Positions 1 to 8,407 of a stretch of DNA of 64,000 bases are shown here, piece by piece. The DNA lies in assembly GCF_002262885.1 (NCBI RefSeq), contig NZ_NKYF01000003.1:1-64000 (forward strand), given 5' to 3'. Source of the DNA: Pseudonocardia sp. MH-G8. Its GTDB lineage: Bacteria > Actinomycetota > Actinomycetes > Mycobacteriales > Pseudonocardiaceae. A program made the translations under genes and the position numbers. Every line of letters begins with the position of its first letter. The stretch's first letter is position 1. The notes under the pieces were generated by a model. The model did not search any database, was not told the DNA's origin, and was given only the letters and a program-made list of their open reading frames with translations.

Positions 1-139
1 GGCACAACACCGGGATCTCCACGCCCACCTGCTTGGCGGCGTCGTAGATCGTGGTGCCCTCGGGAACGGTCACGTCCCGACCGTCGATCGAGGCGGTGAC
101 GGTCCGGCTCTGCTGCGTGACCGGAAGCATCGTGGTCAT
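1..139 (-). CDS. 2Fe-2S oxidoreductase subunit, N-terminus only (formate dehydrogenase alpha or NuoG type)
   Basis: Only the first 46 codons are inside the window; the gene continues beyond base 1. From the ATG at 139 the protein begins MTTMLPVTQQ and goes on to a stretch reading GRDVTVPEGTTIYDAAKQVG, then EIPVLC. This is the beta-grasp start of a plant-type 2Fe-2S domain, with the first ligand cysteine at about residue 46. That domain opens NuoG and the soluble NAD-linked formate dehydrogenase alpha subunits, which go on to 4Fe-4S and molybdopterin domains. The wording TIYDAAKQVG favours formate dehydrogenase, but the catalytic part cannot be seen. A second ATG lies at 130. A 16-bp direct repeat sits just upstream (169-206). 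Confidence 0.6.
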   Translation of the reverse strand, partial: MTTMLPVTQQSRTVTASIDGRDVTVPEGTTIYDAAKQVGVEIPVLC

Positions 140-168
140 CCCAGGAGTCTCGTCTCTGATGAGTGCTT

Positions 169-206
169 TGTCTACGGTATGGAGTCTCTCTGTCTACGGT
201 ATGCAG
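169..206. promoter_or_regulatory. Tandem 16-bp direct repeat upstream of the 2Fe-2S gene
   Basis: Two copies of TGTCTACGGTATGNAG occur at 169-184 and 191-206, differing at one base and offset by 22 bp (about two helical turns). They lie 30-67 bp upstream of the leftward start codon at 139. The position and phasing suggest sites for a transcription factor controlling that gene. The factor is not known. Confidence 0.5.
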
Positions 207-218
207 AACGTCTGCGAG

Positions 219-251
219 CGGCGCCCCCGTCCGCGGTGGACGGGAGCGCCG
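219..251 (-). terminator. Terminator-like hairpin after acs
   Basis: A 14-bp stem (219-232 with 238-251, one mismatched pair) encloses a 5-nt loop. It lies 14 bp beyond the acs stop codon in the direction of transcription. There is no U tract, as is common for actinobacterial terminators. It would separate acs from the next leftward gene. Confidence 0.6.
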
Positions 252-264
252 TACGCACGAGGCG

Positions 265-2244
<1,980 letters not shown>

Positions 2245-2557
2245 TGGGGTGCTCTCCTGGTCCTGGGCGTCTCGCGCCGGGCGTCGGCGACCCGGCTCCG
2301 CGTGCGTGATACCCGACGCTAGTAGGCGCGCGCGCCCGGCGCACCGTCGGTGCTGCGCGCCCGGCGCGGATCGACGAGCGGACGACGACGCGACGACACA
2401 CGGCCGGTGAGCGGCGGTCCACCGCCGCCGGACGCGCGCCGACATCCGGCTGCATCCGCACGGCGTAGTGCGGTCGTCCCGCCTACGTCGCGGCGCGTAG
2501 GGCGGGAGCATCCGTCGAGCGGACGCCACGACGCCCGCGGCGGCCGAGGATCGCGGC
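2245..2557. promoter_or_regulatory. Divergent intergenic region between acs and the DUF2306 gene
   Basis: These 313 bp separate two divergent starts and must hold both promoters. The sequence is very GC-rich with CG-alternating runs near 2325-2360. I see no convincing -10/-35 pair and no small gene. Confidence 0.35.
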
Positions 2558-3238
2558 ATGGACCCACCGGCGCGCTCGCTCGTCCCCGGCACCCGCCCGG
2601 TCCGGGTCCTGCTCGTGCTCGCGGTGGTCGTCGGATCGGTGGCGATCTCCCCGTACGTGCTGCTCGACAGCGGCACGAGCCGGGTGGACGTGACCGGTGG
2701 GCTGCACTACGCGCTGCTCGTCGCGCACATCTTCACGGCGATGACCGCCCTCGTGCTCGGGCCGTTGCAGTTCGTGCCCGCGATCCGCGCGAACCGTGCG
2801 CGGCACCGGCGGATCGGGCGGGCCTACCTGCTCGTCGGGGTCGTTCCGTCCGGTCTGTTCGGCATCCCGGTGGCACTGCTGTCGGATCGGCTCGTCACGC
2901 AGATCGGGCTCCTGATCCCGGCAGTGGGCTGGCTGGTGACGGCCTGGCTCGCGGTGCGCGCGATCCGGCGCGGGGACCTCGAGGCGCACCGGTCCTGGAT
3001 GACGCGCAACTACGCGCTCACGTTCCTCGCCGTGACCGCACGGATCCTGGTGCCGCTGATGCTGCTGGTCCGGCTCCCGTTCACCGGGGAGGGCCTCGCG
3101 GCGGCGGCCGACGCGGTGCCGTCCGTGATCCCGATCGGGCAGGTCCTGGGTTGGGTGGTCAACCTCGTGATCGCCGAGATCGTCATCAGCCGACGTCGGG
3201 CGCTTCCCCGCCGGCGCGCTGTCAAGGAGAAGCTGTGA
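2558..3238 (+). CDS. DUF2306-family integral membrane protein
   Basis: A 226-residue membrane protein with about six hydrophobic segments. The first (VRVLLVLAVVVGSVAISPYV) follows a short basic N-terminus. The middle carries the family pattern: GGLHYALLVAHIFTAMTALVLG, then FVPAIRANRARHRRIGRAYL, and later EAHRSWMTRNYALTFLAV. The histidine/arginine-rich loops between helices are characteristic of DUF2306 proteins, whose function is unknown; a heme- or cytochrome b561-like role has been guessed for such folds. The ATG at 2558 is preceded by a purine-rich stretch rather than a strong ribosome site. It is divergent from acs and followed 77 bp later by the Fic-like gene. Confidence 0.8.
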   Translation: MDPPARSLVPGTRPVRVLLVLAVVVGSVAISPYVLLDSGTSRVDVTGGLHYALLVAHIFTAMTALVLGPLQFVPAIRANRARHRRIGRAYLLVGVVPSGLFGIPVALLSDRLVTQIGLLIPAVGWLVTAWLAVRAIRRGDLEAHRSWMTRNYALTFLAVTARILVPLMLLVRLPFTGEGLAAAADAVPSVIPIGQVLGWVVNLVIAEIVISRRRALPRRRAVKEKL

Positions 3239-3315
3239 AGCACGCGTCGCCCGCTCTGCCTGGTGCGACCGCCCCACGCTGACGGTGGTCCCGGCGTCGG
3301 TGGCAGCATGCGCTG

Positions 3316-4059
3316 GTGGCCGTGTCCGCCGATCCTCTGGCTCCCCTGCTCGACCTGCCCGGTGTGAACGAGGCCGTCGCGCGAGCGCGGGACGCGCTGG
3401 TCGGGGTGCACAACCACCCCGTCAACCGGCGCGGCTGGCCGGCGAACGCGGCCGAGGCCGGGCTGCGGGCCGCCCGCGCGTCCGCGGCGCTGGACGGTGC
3501 CGCGCTCACCTCGGGGGACACCGTGGTCGATCCGGTGCTCGCCGGTGCCGTGCGTGCGGTGGAGGAGTCGGGACGGCTGCTCGGCGCCTGGCGCGGATCA
3601 CCGCTGCAGGCGCTGGCCCGACTGCACGTCGTGGCCGCGGCCGACCTGGTCCCGGCGCCACGCCACGAGGCGGAACTCGGCAGGCCACGCGCGAGCGCGG
3701 GCACCGCGGCCCGGTTGGGACTGCTCGCCGACCTCGTCACCGGCGGCACGCGCGTACCGGCCCCGGTGCTCGTCGCGGTGGTGCACGGGGAGCTGCTCGC
3801 GCTGGCGCCCTTCCCCGCGGCGAACGGGGTGGTGGCCCGTGCTGCCGCGCGGCTCGCGGGGGTGGCGGCCGGGCTGGACCCGAAGGGTCTCGCCGTGCCG
3901 GAGGTGGGGCACCTGCGCCACGCCGCGGAGTACCGCGCCGCCGCGGCGGCCTTCGCGTCCGGCACCTCGGAGGGCGTGCGTGAGTGGCTGTTGCACTGCT
4001 GCGCACAGTGGGAAGCCGGGGCGCGGGAGGGCACGTCGATCGCCGACTCCCGCACCTGA
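3316..4059 (+). CDS. Degenerate Fic-fold protein (Rv3662c-like), catalytic His lost
   Basis: This 247-residue protein sits between acs and the HAD phosphatase, where M. tuberculosis has Rv3662c. Residues 51-62 read RAARASAALDGA, which resembles the Fic inhibitory helix (S/T)xxxE(G/N) with D for E. Residues 161-175 read LALAPFPAANGVVAR, aligning with the Fic core HPFxxGNGRxxR. The proline, phenylalanine, NG and final arginine are kept. The catalytic histidine is alanine (A164), the first glycine is alanine and the first arginine is valine. An active AMP-transferase is therefore unlikely; a binding or regulatory role is possible. The GTG at 3316 is the start with the best coding fit. The Fic relationship is my reading of motifs, not a search result. 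Confidence 0.7.
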   Translation: MAVSADPLAPLLDLPGVNEAVARARDALVGVHNHPVNRRGWPANAAEAGLRAARASAALDGAALTSGDTVVDPVLAGAVRAVEESGRLLGAWRGSPLQALARLHVVAAADLVPAPRHEAELGRPRASAGTAARLGLLADLVTGGTRVPAPVLVAVVHGELLALAPFPAANGVVARAAARLAGVAAGLDPKGLAVPEVGHLRHAAEYRAAAAAFASGTSEGVREWLLHCCAQWEAGAREGTSIADSRT

Positions 4060-4444
4060 CGGGACCGGCCGCACAGCGAGACGGGCGGCACCCCCGGTGA
4101 GGAGCGCCGCCCGCCCACGCGGGAAGTTCGAGATCCAGGCGTGCACTACGTGTCGTGGTTGTGGCCTCGGCGTCCGGCGTCCCGGTACGCAGGCCCACGA
4201 CGACATGCCTCCCGCGGCGTGCTGTGCGTGGAGAGCCCGACCTTCCCGCACGGAGCCCTGCTCGGGGTGGACGGGTACTTCTCTGCCGTACCGCCCCTGG
4301 CCGATCAGAGGTCCGTACGACCCTTTGTAGTCCGTGACCCGGAGCACAGCAAGGGTCGCTGTCAGGTGCACCGGTTCAGGCACGCAGGGTGGCGATCAGT
4401 GACGACTCCGGCACCCTCAGGAGCCCCACCGGACGCACCTGTGG
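4060..4444. other. Convergent intergenic region without a gene; terminator hairpin at its left end
   Basis: These 385 bp lie between two converging genes. A hairpin at 4082-4113 (8-bp perfect stem, 16-nt loop) follows the Fic-like stop. The remainder, around 4140-4400, is noticeably less GC-biased than the genes and has no reading frame that looks coding. It may be decayed sequence. Confidence 0.45.
4082..4113 (+). terminator. Terminator-like hairpin after the Fic-like gene
   Basis: CGGGCGGC (4082-4089) pairs perfectly with GCCGCCCG (4106-4113) around a 16-nt loop. It lies 22 bp past the stop of the upstream gene. No U tract follows. Confidence 0.5.
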
Positions 4445-5281
4445 TCAGGAGCCGGCCGGGCGTCGGCGCACGTACCAACCAACCGCAGCCAGCGCTGCAG
4501 CCGCTCCCACCCCCGCAGCGGTCAGCGAGGCGCGCAGCGGCGGCGGCCGCAGGCGCATGCGCAGCGCAACCGGATCGGCGAACGTCAGGACGGGCCATCC
4601 GCGCAGCTCGGCCTCCCGGCGCAGGGCCCGGTCGGGGTTCACCACCGTGGGGTGGCCGACGACCTCCAGGAGCGGCAGATCCGTGATCGAGTCGGAGTAG
4701 GCGCGGCAGTCCGCGAGACGGTAGCCCTGCTCGGCGGCGATCTGCCGCGCTGCCTGCGCCTTCTCCTCCCCGTAGCAGTAGTAGTCGATCACGCCCGTGT
4801 AGCGGCCGTCGGCGACGCCCATCCGCGTGGCGAAGCACCGGTCCGCGCCGACGAGCGCCGCGATCGGCTCCACGACCTCCTGCCCCGACGCCGACAGGAC
4901 GACGACCTCGTCGCCGTTCGCGCGGTGCTCGGCGATCAGCTCCGTGGCCTCGGCGTAGACGAGCGGCTCGACGATGTCGTGCAAGGTCTCGGTGACGATG
5001 GCGCGGATCTGCGCCACCTCCCACCCCGTGCACAGCGCGGTGATCCGCCGGCGCAGCAGCTCCATGGTGTCGGCGTCCGCGCCGGACAGCAGCAGGAGCA
5101 ACTGTGCGTAACCGCTTCGCAACGCCGCCCGGCGCGTGATGAGCCCCTGCCGGCGGAACGGACGGCTGAAGGCGAGCGCGCTGGAACCCGCGATGATGGT
5201 CTTGTCCAGGTCGAAGAACGCGGCGGCTCCGGACGCGGACGGGGGCGGAGCAGGGCGGAGCAGGGGGAGCACACCGGACAC
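4445..5281 (-). CDS. HAD-superfamily IB phosphatase, SerB-like (Rv3661-like), with C-terminal membrane anchor
   Basis: Phosphatase of the phosphoserine-phosphatase branch. Motif I is FFDLDKTI (nucleophile and acid Asp), motif II VLSASGQ, motif IV AYSDSITDLPLL. It keeps the insert typical of actinobacterial HAD-IB proteins. A C-terminal hydrophobic segment followed by WYVRRR suggests anchoring with the enzyme in the cytoplasm. I chose the GTG at 5281 (278 residues): it lies about 14 codons before motif I, as in relatives, although its ribosome site is weak. A GTG four codons later is also possible. Longer readings would run through the 6C RNA gene. The substrate is unknown; serine phosphate or a lipid phosphate are both plausible. 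Confidence 0.88.
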   Translation of the reverse strand: MSGVLPLLRPAPPPSASGAAAFFDLDKTIIAGSSALAFSRPFRRQGLITRRAALRSGYAQLLLLLSGADADTMELLRRRITALCTGWEVAQIRAIVTETLHDIVEPLVYAEATELIAEHRANGDEVVVLSASGQEVVEPIAALVGADRCFATRMGVADGRYTGVIDYYCYGEEKAQAARQIAAEQGYRLADCRAYSDSITDLPLLEVVGHPTVVNPDRALRREAELRGWPVLTFADPVALRMRLRPPPLRASLTAAGVGAAAALAAVGWYVRRRPAGS

Positions 5282-5386
5282 GCGCGCGAGCTTGCCAGAA
5301 GGACCGACCGGACCAGTGCGCCTACCGGCAACGACACCACCGAAGATGGTTCTTGCGACAGTCGCGCGACCCGGCTCGACAGGGGC

Positions 5387-5392
5387 TACGAT
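5387..5392 (+). promoter_or_regulatory. -10 element of the 6C RNA gene
   Basis: TACGAT matches the actinobacterial TANNNT -10 pattern. It lies about 6 bp before the first hairpin of the RNA. No clear -35 is visible at the usual distance. Confidence 0.5.
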
Positions 5393-5397
5393 GGAGA

Positions 5398-5487
5398 TGT
5401 CCGGTTCTGTCCGGACACGGTTCAGCTCGACCCCCCGGAGCTGAACCACCGACGGCCCCCGCCAATCCCCCCTGGCGGGGGCCGTCC
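5398..5487 (+). ncRNA. 6C small RNA
   Basis: Three hairpins follow one another. The first is at 5398-5417 (7-bp stem, 6-nt loop). The second is at 5419-5447 (10-bp perfect stem, 9-nt loop containing six C). The third is at 5451-5486 (14-bp perfect stem, 8-nt loop with six C). Two stem-loops each exposing six cytosines are the definition of the actinobacterial 6C RNA. In M. tuberculosis the same RNA (B11) lies between Rv3660c and Rv3661, and here it abuts the Rv3661-like HAD gene, so structure and synteny agree. The last hairpin probably doubles as its terminator, and as one for the leftward operon ending at 5508. In mycobacteria the exposed C loops pair with G-rich ribosome sites of several mRNAs; targets here are unknown. 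Confidence 0.9.
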
Positions 5488-5507
5488 CATGTCCGGGGTC
5501 CGCCCGC

Positions 5508-6455
5508 TCAGTAACCGGCGGTCTTGTCGACGACGTTGCCCAGCGGCTCGTCCCGCACGAAGCGGGCGAGGTTGGCGACGAAGACGTCCACACCTCGCCG
5601 CCGGGTGGCCGCCGTCGTCGCGCCGTTGTGCGGGGTCACGATCACGTTCGGCAACGACCAGAACGGGCAGTCGGCCGGCAGCGGCTCGACGTCGTGCGCG
5701 TCGAGGCCCGCCCCGGCGATCCGGCCTTCCTGCAACGCTGCGAGCAGCGCGGCGTCGTCGGCGATGCCGCCGCGGGACACGCACACGTAGAACGCGGTGG
5801 GCTTCATGGCGCCGAACGCCTCGTGCCCGAGCAGGCCCTTGCTCTGCGGGGTCAGCGCCGCGGTGACGACCAGGAAGTCCACCTGCGCGGCGAACTCCAC
5901 CACCTCCGCGGGCCCGTACATCCGCTCGACGCCCGGGACCGACCGGGTGCTCTCCCGGCGCAGGCCGAGCACCCGCATGTCGAACGCCGCCGCCCGCCGG
6001 GCGAGCGCGGTGCCCGCGCCACCCATCCCGACGATCCCGCAGGTGGCCCCGTTCAGCTCGCCGTGGGAGAAGCGGTCCCACTCCCGGGTGCCCTGCGCGC
6101 GCATCCAGCGCGGCGCGTCGCGGTCGAGCATCAGCATGAGCATCAGGGCGTGCTCGGCGAGCGGGACAGCGCCGTTGCCCTTCGACGAGGTCAGGACCAC
6201 GGGGCTCGCCACCAGCTCGGGGAACAGGGCGCCGTCGACGCCCGCCGCCCAGCTGTGGATCCAGCGGAGCCGCCCGGCCGCGGCCAACGCAGCGGGGTCG
6301 AGGGTGCCGGCCACCACGTCGGCGTCCGGGAGCCGATCGGCGACGTCGGCGGCGCGGGCCGCGAACGTGATGTCGGCGTCCGGGGCGGCCGCCCGGATCC
6401 GCTCCTGCTCCTGCTCGGGCGCACCGCACACGAGCACGACGGGCCGATCGTTCAT
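5508..6455 (-). CDS. NAD-dependent D-2-hydroxyacid dehydrogenase
   Basis: A 315-residue cytoplasmic dehydrogenase interconverting a 2-oxoacid and a D-2-hydroxyacid with NAD(P)H. The Rossmann motif is GIVGMGGAGTALARR. The catalytic triad is visible as arginine in SRGGIADD, glutamate in DVEPLPADCPFW and histidine in VTPHNGA. The ATG at 6455 follows a strong GAGGAGG box and overlaps the upstream stop (ATGA), so it is translationally coupled as the last gene of the sugar operon. The context suggests it reduces or oxidises an acid released from the imported glycan, such as a uronate-derived 2-keto acid or glyoxylate. The substrate is not readable from sequence. It belongs to the GhrA/GyaR-like group rather than to SerA, having no ACT domain. 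Confidence 0.9.
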   Translation of the reverse strand: MNDRPVVLVCGAPEQEQERIRAAAPDADITFAARAADVADRLPDADVVAGTLDPAALAAAGRLRWIHSWAAGVDGALFPELVASPVVLTSSKGNGAVPLAEHALMLMLMLDRDAPRWMRAQGTREWDRFSHGELNGATCGIVGMGGAGTALARRAAAFDMRVLGLRRESTRSVPGVERMYGPAEVVEFAAQVDFLVVTAALTPQSKGLLGHEAFGAMKPTAFYVCVSRGGIADDAALLAALQEGRIAGAGLDAHDVEPLPADCPFWSLPNVIVTPHNGATTAATRRRGVDVFVANLARFVRDEPLGNVVDKTAGY

Positions 6456-8407
6456 GACGCCTCCTCGGTCAGGACCAGCACTTCGAACAGCTCGAGCGGC
6501 GGCAGGTCCACGCCCGGCCGCCCGTCCCGCACCGTGACCGGCAGGTCGACGCCCGCACGCACGGCGCGCACCCGCGCGCCGGGATCGGCCCACGAGACCC
6601 ACATCCGCGCCCCGTGCACGGTGACCGGCGGCCCGAAACGCTGCGGCCCGGCGCCGGTGAGGTTCACCAGGTGCGCCACCAGCCCGGCGCGCGAGCGCCC
6701 GAGCACCACCTCCACCTGGTCGGGCAGGTCGGTCTCCACGGCGACCGGCACCGGCGCGGCCGTCACGACCGCGTCGACGACCAGGTCGCGGTGCGCGGAG
6801 AGGCCCACCTCGCGGTAAGCCCGCCCGGGGGTCCAGGGCAGCACCGTGACCCGGTCCGCGACGAGCACGCCGGGCTGGGCGAGCTCGACGTGCCCGTGGC
6901 ACTTCTCCGGCGGCCCGTATGGGGCGCGGGACAGCACCCGCATGCCGGTGCGCGCGCCGTCGGCGGGGGTGACGACGTGGTAGGCGCCGATCACGGGCAC
7001 CGGGAACGCGGGCTCGGCGTCGGGGAGCAGGTGCATCGACCGGACGGCCTCGACGGTGTCGCGCACCGCCGGCCGCTCCGCCACCGGGGAGCCCGCCAGC
7101 TGCGCCTCGGCGCCGTCGAACCCGCTGGACCCGGTGCCGACCACCACGCCCCCGGCGCCGGTGAACGCGTCCAGCGCGGCGACCGCGGCCGGGCGCAGGA
7201 CCCCCAGGTCCGGCAGGACGGCCACGGCGTAATCACCGAGGCGGTCGCAGGCACCCAGCCGCTCCTCCCCCAGCACGTCGAAGGGAACGTGCCGCTCGAG
7301 CAGCGCGCGGTACAGCCCCTGGAACTCGGCGACGTCCGGCGCGGGACCGAGCAGGTCGGGTCGCACGAGGACCACCCTCGCCGCGGGGACGAGGTCGGCG
7401 TAGACCTCCTCGTGGTCGCGGTGGTGGCGGGTGATCTGCCCAGCGACGTCGAGGCACTCGTAGCGGGAGTCGTCCGGGGTGCCCATCACGTAGGTCGACG
7501 GGTTGGCGCCGCGCGAGATCGCCTGCACGAGGTACTGCGCCATGTGCTCGGGCTCCTCCCCCGCCAGCCGGTAGGGCATGTCGACGAAGCCGACCGCGTT
7601 CGTGAACACCGGCACCCGCGGACGGAACGTGCGCGCGGCGCTGACGTGCTCGCTCGTGCGGTGGTGCCACAGCGGCCTGCCGACCTGGTTGTTCGCCTCG
7701 TGGAAGACGATGTCGGCGGTGTCGCCCATGATCAGCGGCGCCTCCGGCCTGCGTGCCGCGATCAGCTCGCGCATGCGGGCGCAGATGTCGTCGACCATCC
7801 TCTTCGCGAACCGCCGCCACACGGGATAGCCGGGGTCGTCCGGGCCCGAGGGCAGAGCGGCGTCGAAGGCCCGCACGCACGACAGGCACTGGCACACACC
7901 GCGGTAGCGGGCGCTGTAGTCACGCTCGTTGTAGGAGGCCCAGTTGAAGAAGAAGCCGTCGACGTCGTAGCGCGACAGCACCTCCTCGACGACGGCGCAG
8001 CTCTCCCGCTGGTAGTACGGCGCGCTCGGGCAGACGCTGGTGAGCCCGTTGTAGACCTGCCACTCGCCGGCCGGGTCCACGAAGCACCACTCGGGGTGCT
8101 CCTCGGCGCGGCGCCGGTCGACCTTGGAGAAGTCCATCCGCGCGAGCAGCCGGATCCCGCGGGCGTGCGCGGCCGCCACCGCGTCGCCGACGAGGTCACC
8201 GCTGCCGCGCTGCGCGAGTGCAGGGTTGCGCGTCTGGCTGGGCAGGTCGGTCGGGTAGTTCGAGACGATGCCCCCGACGGACAGCAGCCAGGCGTTCGCC
8301 CCGAACTCCTCGATCCGGTCCAGCACGCGCTCCACGTCCAGGCCCGCGTCGATCTCCCGCAGGTTGGTCTGGAAGGTGCGGAACGGCTCGTGCCACCACA
8401 GCCCCAT
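6452..8407 (-). CDS. GHL6-like putative glycosidase with beta-galactosidase-type trimerisation domain (paralogue 2)
   Basis: A 651-residue protein starting MGLWWHEPFRTFQTNLREID. The first half looks like a (beta/alpha)8 barrel of the hypothetical glycosyl hydrolase group GHL6. It includes AHARGIRLLARMDF, EEHPEWCFVDPAGE, RYDVDGFFFNW and the cysteine cluster GVCQCLSC near residue 170, probably metal-binding. From about residue 340 there is a Rossmann-like segment (ALLERHVPFDVLGEERL, YAVAVLPDLGVL, GGVVVGTGSSG) typical of A4 beta-galactosidase trimerisation domains, then a beta-sandwich tail. There is no signal peptide, so it should act on imported oligosaccharides in the cytoplasm. Its start overlaps the preceding stop by one base (TGATG). 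Homologous to the next gene upstream. The substrate is unknown. Confidence 0.75.
   Translation of the reverse strand: MGLWWHEPFRTFQTNLREIDAGLDVERVLDRIEEFGANAWLLSVGGIVSNYPTDLPSQTRNPALAQRGSGDLVGDAVAAAHARGIRLLARMDFSKVDRRRAEEHPEWCFVDPAGEWQVYNGLTSVCPSAPYYQRESCAVVEEVLSRYDVDGFFFNWASYNERDYSARYRGVCQCLSCVRAFDAALPSGPDDPGYPVWRRFAKRMVDDICARMRELIAARRPEAPLIMGDTADIVFHEANNQVGRPLWHHRTSEHVSAARTFRPRVPVFTNAVGFVDMPYRLAGEEPEHMAQYLVQAISRGANPSTYVMGTPDDSRYECLDVAGQITRHHRDHEEVYADLVPAARVVLVRPDLLGPAPDVAEFQGLYRALLERHVPFDVLGEERLGACDRLGDYAVAVLPDLGVLRPAAVAALDAFTGAGGVVVGTGSSGFDGAEAQLAGSPVAERPAVRDTVEAVRSMHLLPDAEPAFPVPVIGAYHVVTPADGARTGMRVLSRAPYGPPEKCHGHVELAQPGVLVADRVTVLPWTPGRAYREVGLSAHRDLVVDAVVTAAPVPVAVETDLPDQVEVVLGRSRAGLVAHLVNLTGAGPQRFGPPVTVHGARMWVSWADPGARVRAVRAGVDLPVTVRDGRPGVDLPPLELFEVLVLTEEAS

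Noticed and set aside
5282-5593. Longer HAD phosphatase with about 100 extra N-terminal residues.
   Set aside because: The extension would translate through the complement of the 6C RNA and has no fold; GTG 5281 gives normal family spacing to motif I.
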